Assembly (NCBI GenBank): GCA_947632175.1 | Contig: CANROC010000013.1 | Coordinates: 1-64,000 of the forward strand | Source of the DNA: an uncultured Oscillospiraceae bacterium | Lineage (GTDB): Bacteria > Bacillota > Clostridia > Oscillospirales > Oscillospiraceae | Length of the DNA: 64,000 bases | Direction of reading: 5' to 3' | Notes under the pieces: model-generated | What the model saw: only the letters and a program-made list of their open reading frames with translations | Database searches by the model: none | What the model was told of the DNA's origin: nothing | Shown: one piece after another, positions 59,053-64,000 of the stretch | Numbering within the stretch: position 1 is the first letter of the stretch | Layout: every line of letters begins with the position of its first letter | Made by a program: the position numbers and the translations under genes

Positions 59053-59312
59053 ATACTAATATCTAATTAAAATAAGACATTCGCGCCGGTCTTTTTCGCA
59101 TCGTCGTCGCTGAACACGCTTTGCTTCGGGCTCCCTTTGGTCGCCCTCAGGCGCTGTGTTCGCTCCTCCTCTCCCCGGCGGGCTTTGCCCGCCGGGGACC
59201 CCCGGTGCGTCAGCCGCCTTGGGAATACACAAAGTATTCCCTGCGGCGTCTTCCTTGCCTGACGCGAAAAATCCTCGCCGCTCGGTGTCTTCTTTTAAAT
59301 AGATATTAGTAT
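59053..59312. mobile_element. MITE-like element, long form (copy C)
   Basis: 260 bp with the same terminal inverted repeats as copies A and B, and very close in sequence to B outside the module stems. It lies between the family-2 repeat and the DUF4160 promoter. Confidence 0.85.
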
Positions 59313-59329
59313 AAATTCGAGGAAAACTG

Positions 59330-59358
59330 TTGACAATAGGGGATTTATCCCCTATACT
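59330..59358 (+). promoter_or_regulatory. promoter with palindromic operator, DUF4160/DUF2442 toxin-antitoxin-like operon
   Basis: TTGACA and TATACT with a 17-bp spacer that is filled by a perfect palindrome TAGGGGAT-TT-ATCCCCTA (59337-59354). The HTH protein encoded downstream is the obvious candidate repressor, matching toxin-antitoxin autoregulation. Confidence 0.75.
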
Positions 59359-59389
59359 GTAGATAAGCCAAAGCGAAAGGAGAACCGCA

Positions 59390-59644
59390 ATGCCGACGAT
59401 CAGCCACTTCTATGGAATCATCATTGTGATGTACTTACGTAACAAGGAGCATAATCCTCCCCATATTCACGCGATCACGCAGGACTTTGACGCGCCGTTT
59501 TCCATCGCCACGGGCGAGCTCATGGAGGGCGAGTTCCCACCGAAAGCGCAGGGACTGGTAAAAGAATTTGTTATGCTGTAGCAAAAAGAGCTTATGGAGA
59601 TGTGGGAGACCGAGAAGTATGTCAAGCTGCCGCCGCTCAAATAA
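59390..59644 (+). pseudogene. DUF4160 protein interrupted by in-frame TAG at codon 64
   Basis: Starts at ATG 59390 behind AAAGGAGAACCGCA. MPTISHFYGIIIVMYLRNKE and HNPPHIHAI are the DUF4160 signature. The frame stops at TAG (59579-59581) after KEFVML but continues in the same frame with QKELMEMWETEKYVKLPPLK and TAA, which is the expected C-terminal helix and end of the family. The break is therefore a single nonsense codon. DUF4160 genes usually pair with DUF2442, as here, and are suspected toxin-antitoxin or regulatory pairs. Confidence 0.75.
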
Positions 59645-59669
59645 TACTTCTCAGGCAGGAGGCGTTTAT

Positions 59670-60143
59670 ATGTTTCATAAGGCGATCGACCTCAAATTCC
59701 TGGACGGGACCGCTATGGCTGTGACGTTTGAGGACGGGACTGTCAAGAGATATGATATGCGGGCGCTGTATTCCAAGTATCCGCAGCTCAAGGCGCTGGA
59801 GGATCGGTCTCTGTTCCTCTCCGGCAGGCTCATGGGGCCATACGGTATCAGCTGGAACGACGACCTGGATATCGAGGCGGAGACCGTCTATGAGGACGGC
59901 GAAACCGTTGGCCGGGAAGACGTTCAGCTCCACAGGGCCTCCTCCCGTGCCGTGGCGTCGGTCAGGGCGTTGGCGGGCATATCCCAGAAGGAGCTCTCCT
60001 CGCTCACCGGCATCGACCAGTCGGACATTTCCAAAATCGAGCGCGGCACGGCAAACCCCTCCGTGTCGACGCTGGAGCGCATCGCGGCGGCCCTGGGCGG
60101 GCGGCTCACCATCCAAATTGAGATTCCGGCTTCGGCCGAATGA
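59670..60143 (+). CDS. DUF2442 fused to XRE helix-turn-helix (antitoxin/regulator-like)
   Basis: 157 residues from ATG 59670 with CAGGAGG. Residues 1-80 are DUF2442 (LKFLDGTAMAVTFEDGTVKR; RLMGPYGISWNDDLDIEAET). Residues ~93-150 are a helix-turn-helix (VRALAGISQKELSSLTGIDQ; SDISKIERGTANPSVSTLER). Probably binds the palindrome in the operon promoter and controls the DUF4160 gene. The partner is interrupted, so this may be a surviving orphan antitoxin. Confidence 0.82.
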   Translation: MFHKAIDLKFLDGTAMAVTFEDGTVKRYDMRALYSKYPQLKALEDRSLFLSGRLMGPYGISWNDDLDIEAETVYEDGETVGREDVQLHRASSRAVASVRALAGISQKELSSLTGIDQSDISKIERGTANPSVSTLERIAAALGGRLTIQIEIPASAE

Positions 60144-60228
60144 AAAAGGGAAAATACGGTACACAGCACCCGTCAATAGGACGAGAAACAGGTCAAAGAT
60201 TCGTCAGCATGAGCCCGCGCCTTTCCCG

Positions 60229-60320
60229 CCGTTTTGCTCCGCGCACTCGTAACGCTGCCCACTCCGCAAAACAAAAGGTATTTTTCCCGACGTACATGCC
60301 GCCGGGAAAAATGCTCGATA
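60229..60320. repeat. dispersed repeat family 2, short copy
   Basis: Same ends as 58830-59022 but without the ~95-bp module. The terminal hairpin is a perfect 9-bp TTTTTCCCG/CGGGAAAAA around ACGTACATGCCGC. Confidence 0.8.
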
Positions 60321-60329
60321 GGGGAGTAG

Positions 60330-60359
60330 GGGCGGGTTCCAAACCCGCCCGCCTTTTTT
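60330..60359 (+). terminator. terminator-like hairpin after the DUF2442-HTH gene
   Basis: GGGCGGGTT-CCA-AACCCGCCC followed by GCCTTTTTT. The hairpin belongs to the GGGCGGGTT palindrome family also seen at 53510. Confidence 0.65.
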
Positions 60360-60458
60360 GACGCGCGCCGGCGGGCAGGCATGGGTGCTGCTGTAAAATA
60401 TACGGTTGAATTTTACGACAAATTGCGGTATACTAGAGGATGAAAAGGGCTGAACGGT

Positions 60459-60713
60459 ATGCCGAATATAAAACGTGTTTCCGATCTGCGCAATTACACC
60501 GATGTGCTGCATGATGTAGCCGTGGGGGAGCCGGTCTTTTTGACCAAAAACGGACGGGGCAGATATGCCATTCTGGACATGGCGGACTATGAGAAAACGC
60601 AGGCGACGCTTCGCCTTTTGAGCGAGCTGGCGAGGAACCGCAGGTCCGGTGAAGCGGAGGGCTGGCTGACCTTGGAGGCCGTAGAGGAGCATCTCGGAAT
60701 TGCCGGTGAATGA
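60459..60713 (+). CDS. Phd/YefM-family antitoxin
   Basis: 84 residues: MPNIKRVSDLRNYTDVLHDV then AVGEPVFLTKNGRGRYAILD, the Phd/YefM DNA-binding fold, followed by a helical toxin-wrapping tail. It overlaps the start of the toxin remnant by 8 bp, as in intact yefM-parE/relE pairs. The toxin is broken, so the antitoxin is now an orphan. Confidence 0.88.
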   Translation: MPNIKRVSDLRNYTDVLHDVAVGEPVFLTKNGRGRYAILDMADYEKTQATLRLLSELARNRRSGEAEGWLTLEAVEEHLGIAGE

Positions 60714-60881
60714 CCTGCACCTTTCGAAGAAGACCCAGGAGAATCTCGTTGAGATCAGACAGTGCATCACAGAGGAGCTGGGCAATCCGTCCAAGGAAAG
60801 GATGTATTTGTAGACCGCATCCTTTACGGACGCCGGGACTATCTGCGTATCCTGTTTGGGGATACGGCCGATATGGAATAA
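60706..60881 (+). pseudogene. ParE/RelE-family toxin with internal deletion and frameshift
   Basis: The frame begins at GTG 60706 with LSKKTQENLVEIRQCITEEL and stops at TAG 60811. The family's C-terminal end (DRILYGRRDYLRILFGD, to 60881) follows at once in another frame. About 40 central codons are missing compared with the usual ~95-residue toxin. Non-functional. Confidence 0.8.
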
Positions 60882-60930
60882 GCTCTGATACGACATTTTT
60901 AAAGATAACAATACAAAGAGAGGCGAAAAG

Positions 60931-61257
60931 ATGGCCGGCAATCTTGAAACAGATGAGATCCGGTTCAAGCCCACAAAAAACCGCATCATTCTTGATTTTT
61001 CCGATTGCAAATACTTGGGGGAGGTCCATAGATTACTCAAAGCAAAATTCGGATTTCCGGAATACTACGGAGAAAACTGGGACGCCCTTTGGGATTGCCT
61101 CGATGGGCGGTTTGACGGAATGGGAACAGTTCTGATTGAACTTTATGGGTTTTCGTCAATGAATGAGGAGCTGAAAGGATACTGTGTGACGATGCTCAAG
61201 ATTTTTGATGAGTTGCACGAAAAATCACCTAATGTCTGCTTTGTATTGATGGATTGA
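60931..61257 (+). CDS. barstar-family ribonuclease inhibitor
   Basis: 108 residues with AGAGGCGAAAAG upstream. The signature FGFPEYYGENWDALWDCLDG (residues ~41-60) is the inhibitory helix region of barstar, where the Asp/Trp face blocks a barnase active site. No barnase-like or polymorphic-toxin gene is visible in the window, so it is likely an orphan immunity gene against kin or neighbour toxins. Confidence 0.88.
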   Translation: MAGNLETDEIRFKPTKNRIILDFSDCKYLGEVHRLLKAKFGFPEYYGENWDALWDCLDGRFDGMGTVLIELYGFSSMNEELKGYCVTMLKIFDELHEKSPNVCFVLMD

Positions 61258-61330
61258 TCTGTTTTTGGTTTATAAGTATAAGATAGGAGTTTTAACCACT
61301 TACTCCATCGCCGTCGCTTAATGTCGCGAT

Positions 61331-61472
61331 AGTGAGAACGAAGGCAATCGCCAAAGGCGGTTGCCTTCGTTCTCACTCGCTCACTTCGCTCCGTCTCCCA
61401 AAACGCGACCCGCTTTGCTGAGCTCGCGTTTCGTTTTGAAAGGGTTTCTTTCCGTACATGCCGCCGGAAAAA
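61331..61472. repeat. long hairpin and family-2-like end hairpin
   Basis: AGTGAGAACGAAGGCAA..CGCC-AAA-GGCG..TTGCCTTCGTTCTCACT (about 61332-61377) is a near-perfect ~21-bp stem. Further on, CTTTCCG-TACATGCCGC-CGGAAAAAG (61450-61473) has the same loop as the family-2 end hairpin with a changed, still complementary stem. The 350 bp between barstar and the sigma gene hold no gene. Confidence 0.7.
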
Positions 61473-61611
61473 GATAGGGATTTTACGCTATGAAGCGATA
61501 AAATAAAAGTTTTTACTTTTCTGTTTTCTTTTCCACCAAAATATGTTATACTGTGTTCAAACAATTGACAACATTCGACATCTTCTATCTTACACAGTTG
61601 GAGGCAGGGAA

Positions 61612-62076
61612 ATGGCAGGAAGGGATGAGCTGATCGAGAAGCTCTATAAGGAGGAGTACGAGTATCTGATCAGGAGAGCCTTCAGGCTTTCGGGAGACAT
61701 ACATAGGGCGCAGGATCTTGTACAGGAGACATTCCTTTTCGCCTTGCTCCACTATGAGGAGCTGGCCGCCCATCCCTGCCCCAGGGCATGGCTGGCCACG
61801 GTCCTTTTCAATTTGGCCATGAACGACCGCCGGCTGTGGGATAATTCACGGAACGTGTCCCTGGACCAGATGTGCGACGCTCTGGCGGCGGAAATCCCCT
61901 CCGGCCTTTTTGAGATCATGCCGAAAAAGCTGCGGGAGGACGAGAAGCGGCTGCTCACCATGCGCTTTGAACAGAAAATGAGCCACCGGGAGATCGCTGA
62001 GGCGTTGGGCATCTCCGAGGCCGCCAGCCGGACGAGAATGAACAGGCTCGTCAAGAAGATGAAAAAAATTCTTTGA
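61612..62076 (+). CDS. ECF-type RNA polymerase sigma factor
   Basis: 154 residues from ATG 61612 (GGAGGCAGG upstream). Region 2: YEYLIRRAFRLSGDIHRAQD followed by LVQETFLFALLHY. Region 4: REDEKRLLTMRFEQKMSHRE and IAEALGISEAASRTRMNRLV. Followed 83 bp later by a membrane anti-sigma-like gene. Distinct in sequence from the ECF factor at 54.7 kb. Confidence 0.88.
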   Translation: MAGRDELIEKLYKEEYEYLIRRAFRLSGDIHRAQDLVQETFLFALLHYEELAAHPCPRAWLATVLFNLAMNDRRLWDNSRNVSLDQMCDALAAEIPSGLFEIMPKKLREDEKRLLTMRFEQKMSHREIAEALGISEAASRTRMNRLVKKMKKIL

Positions 62077-62159
62077 ATTTTCCAGGAAAAATAAAAAATT
62101 CCTGTAACGAATGGGCGCTGCCGAAACATGTACATAGTAGAGGGAAATGAGGTGTGCTT

Positions 62160-63068
62160 ATGGAAAACGTGGAAAATACCGGGAACGGCAAGTCAAATTT
62201 GCCTCGTGACGGATCCGTGCGCGGTAAGGATCTGGATGCTATGTCGGCCGTGGAGCTGGCTGAGGAGATGGAACGTGTATGGGGCGAGATGGACGAAGAC
62301 TCCTATGATGGGGAGCTCATCGACGCGTATCTCGATGCCCTCGACCGCAAGGCCCCCATGCCTGACCACCCTGACGCCAAGGCGGCCTATGAGAGCTTTT
62401 TGAAGCTGACTGGAGGTGAGCCGCAGAAGCAGGTCAAGCGCCGCAGCTACAAAGGCATCCTCAGAGTGGCCCTTGTCGCCGTCGTCGCCATAGCGGCTGT
62501 GTTCGCCGCCATGATCACCGTCCAGGCTGCGGGCGTGGACGTATTTGGAAGCATTGCCAGATGGACCAAGGAGACGTTCAGCTTCGGGAAAGATTTTCTT
62601 GAGGAGACGTCGGACACGCCAAAGGGTAATGATACAAGAGATAATGTTGACGTTGACCAAATTGATGCCGATGAGTTGTCGGATTTTCAAAAGGCCCTGA
62701 ATACATTCGGTATCACCGAGGTCAGGGAGCCGTCATGGATTCCTGATGGGTATGCGCTGGATATGGTTAATGTTACTGATCAACGGGAGTTTGGCTTTTT
62801 CCTAATCCGCGCATTATATACAAATACGAATGATGAATACGCAAGAATCGAGATTCTCATTTCTCAATATGAAGACGTATCCCCCGGGCAGATCCAAAAT
62901 GATTCTGAGAATGTTAAAGACATTGAAATTGAAGGCATCACGATGTACCTTATTGAAAACGAAAACAACATTACACTTACATGGGAATCAGAAAAATACG
63001 AATTTCAGATTTGCGGCGATAACGAAAACGACCTTACGCGCATCGCTAAATCCATGTTTATTTTGTAA
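62160..63068 (+). CDS. membrane anti-sigma-like protein with DUF4367 domain
   Basis: 302 residues from ATG 62160; GTG 62154 is an alternative. Cytoplasmic N-terminal ~100 residues are acidic and helical (DLDAMSAVELAEEMERVWGE), followed by one membrane span (~102-124, VALVAVVAIAAVFAAMITVQ). The C-terminal DUF4367 domain (~180-302) has EPSWIPDGYALDMVNVTDQ and ends with IAKSMFIL. Base composition becomes AT-rich in the last third, unlike its start. Likely restrains the upstream sigma factor. Confidence 0.78.
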   Translation: MENVENTGNGKSNLPRDGSVRGKDLDAMSAVELAEEMERVWGEMDEDSYDGELIDAYLDALDRKAPMPDHPDAKAAYESFLKLTGGEPQKQVKRRSYKGILRVALVAVVAIAAVFAAMITVQAAGVDVFGSIARWTKETFSFGKDFLEETSDTPKGNDTRDNVDVDQIDADELSDFQKALNTFGITEVREPSWIPDGYALDMVNVTDQREFGFFLIRALYTNTNDEYARIEILISQYEDVSPGQIQNDSENVKDIEIEGITMYLIENENNITLTWESEKYEFQICGDNENDLTRIAKSMFIL

Positions 63069-63088
63069 TCATAAGGAAGGTAGTTAAT

Positions 63089-63523
63089 ATGCGAAGAAAG
63101 CACCTAATTTTATTGTCTTTACTGTTAGTTTTTTCGATAGTATGCTCTTTCCCGGCTTATGCGGCAGACGCCGAGTTGCAGGGGAGCAGTCAAATTGCGG
63201 TAACCCATGCCGCTGTCGCCTGGTCTAATACCACCCCCGGCCGCATGGGAATTTTTTACTCCATTGTTTGTTCGACAAAGATGGATGTGCTCGGCGCCAG
63301 CAAGGTGGAGATCTACCGCTATCTGAACGGCAAATGGGAAATAGAGGAGACTATTTCCGCCGAGGATTATCCCGATATGCTGGACTCTGACGATTCTTCG
63401 TGTCAAGTAACGATCGCCTATTCCACCATATACCTCAATATCCCATACTATGCCAGGGTCTACTTTTACGCCGAGGGCCCCTATGGCATCAGTACCGCGA
63501 TTCAACGCACAGAGGTAATTTGA
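63089..63523 (+). CDS. small secreted protein, unknown
   Basis: 144 residues. Clear signal peptide (RRKHLILLSLLLVFSIVCSF..AYA) with cleavage near residue 26. The mature part is strand-rich (MGIFYSIVCSTKMDVLGASK; VEIYRYLNGKWEIEETISAE), predicted beta-sandwich, with a possible disulphide between the two cysteines. Follows the anti-sigma gene by 20 bp and is probably in its operon, perhaps as part of the response. Family not recognised. Confidence 0.75.
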   Translation: MRRKHLILLSLLLVFSIVCSFPAYAADAELQGSSQIAVTHAAVAWSNTTPGRMGIFYSIVCSTKMDVLGASKVEIYRYLNGKWEIEETISAEDYPDMLDSDDSSCQVTIAYSTIYLNIPYYARVYFYAEGPYGISTAIQRTEVI

Positions 63524-63567
63524 CCCACACTTTCTTTACAGCTTCTTCTCCTCCATCATCAAGACGT

Positions 63568-63594
63568 GGACCCGGCCCAAATGAGGCCGGGTCC
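63568..63594 (+). terminator. terminator-like hairpin between convergent genes
   Basis: GGACCCGGCC-CAAATGA-GGCCGGGTCC, a perfect 10-bp stem between the secreted-protein gene and the convergent Rrf2 gene. The following T-tract is weak. Confidence 0.6.
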
Positions 63595-63619
63595 GTGTCT
63601 GTCTATCAAAAAACTCACC

Positions 63620-64000
63620 TTACATCGCGCCCTCATTCCACTCCCCCGCGGGGCGGGTGAGAGCGGAGAGGGGGACGGAGTCCAGGTACTCGGCGATGAC
63701 CTTGTCCAGGCCCTGCCAGAGGGGGAGAGTGCGGCAGTCGGCGGCGCGGGGACAGGGGTCCGCGCCGGGGGCGAGGCAGGAGACGGGGGCCAGGGAATCC
63801 TCGGTGAGGCGCAAAATGGCGCCCACGGTGTACTGTTCCGGCGGCCGCGTCAGCATGTACCCGCCGCCCTTGCCGCGCAGGCCTGAGAGGAGCTTGGCAC
63901 GGACCAGGAGCTTCGTGATGCTCTCCAGATACTTTTCCGAGATGCCCTGCCGCTCAGAGATGACCTTCAGCGGGATGAACCCGTCCTCCCGGTGCTCGGC
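63620..64000 (-). CDS. Rrf2-family transcriptional regulator, 5' end beyond window
   Basis: The minus-strand frame is open to the window edge; 126 C-terminal residues are visible. ISERQGISEKYLESITKLLV and AKLLSGLRGKGGGYMLTRPP are the Rrf2 winged-helix recognition region. Three cysteines (CLAPGADPCPRAADC) are spaced as in the [Fe-S]-binding IscR/NsrR/RsrR group. It probably senses iron-sulphur status, cysteine or nitric oxide; the cluster type cannot be told. Often precedes iscS/iscU, which would lie elsewhere. Confidence 0.88.
   Translation of the reverse strand, partial: AEHREDGFIPLKVISERQGISEKYLESITKLLVRAKLLSGLRGKGGGYMLTRPPEQYTVGAILRLTEDSLAPVSCLAPGADPCPRAADCRTLPLWQGLDKVIAEYLDSVPLSALTRPAGEWNEGAM

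Overview
The window looks like chromosome from a Gram-positive, gut-type clostridium (Oscillospiraceae/Ruminococcaceae-like). Supporting signs are high GC over most of its length, S-layer-homology (SLH) surface proteins, plant-polysaccharide enzymes, DUF896, DUF4179/DUF4367-style sigma/anti-sigma pairs, and sigma-A promoters with 17-bp spacers. Assignment to a genus is not possible from this alone.

Region by region. 1-4.2 kb is an AT-rich accessory island that ends in the 3' half of a tRNA-Thr gene, as expected for a tRNA-targeted integrative element. It holds a DUF4365 nuclease-like gene and a DNA methyltransferase gene (mod) that is split by a ~0.82-kb insertion carrying a HAD phosphatase between imperfect inverted repeats. 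4.3-11.4 kb has two XRE regulators around a 1,853-residue SLH-anchored GH5 glycanase. 11.5-18.3 kb is a response regulator, histidine kinase, lipoprotein, ABC ATPase and ABC permease operon. 18.3-20.4 kb contains a decayed gene, two small overlapping genes and two copies of a MITE-like element.

20.4-33.8 kb is the most novel part. It is an 11-gene, one-direction, tightly coupled operon behind a near-consensus promoter. It encodes two paralogous zinc-ribbon membrane proteins, an Hsp70/actin-fold ATPase, two coiled-coil proteins, a small zinc-ribbon protein, two proteins ending in the same D-x-I-L-R tail, a Vps4/CDC48-like AAA+ ATPase with a helical N-terminal domain, a partner P-loop protein, and an FtsK/SpoIIIE motor fused to two SWIM-type zinc fingers. 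I do not recognise it as a named system. The composition suggests a membrane-tethered, chaperone- and AAA-driven machine that acts on DNA or on the envelope.

34-36.8 kb: polysaccharide deacetylase, MATE exporter, lipoprotein. 36.9-46.7 kb: a giant (about 3,220 codons) beta-helix/InlB-repeat/SLH surface protein interrupted by a single in-frame TAG, with a hairpin leader. 46.7-50.8 kb: a coupled operon of aminopeptidase P, EutH, low-molecular-weight tyrosine phosphatase and a GH105-like glycosidase. 50.8-53.4 kb: a small membrane protein and an ABC-F gene with a 6-codon leader peptide plus terminator, a classic antibiotic-sensing attenuator. 54-58.3 kb: ECF sigma/anti-sigma and a MacB-like ABC transporter. 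58.4-61.5 kb: DUF896, tRNA-Leu, then a repeat-rich toxin-antitoxin graveyard (DUF4160 with in-frame TAG/DUF2442-HTH, YefM with a deleted ParE/RelE, orphan barstar). 61.6-64 kb: second sigma/anti-sigma pair, a secreted protein and a truncated Rrf2 regulator.

Two dispersed repeat families share a ~95-bp internal module whose stems show compensatory changes between copies. This is direct evidence that a folded structure is conserved.
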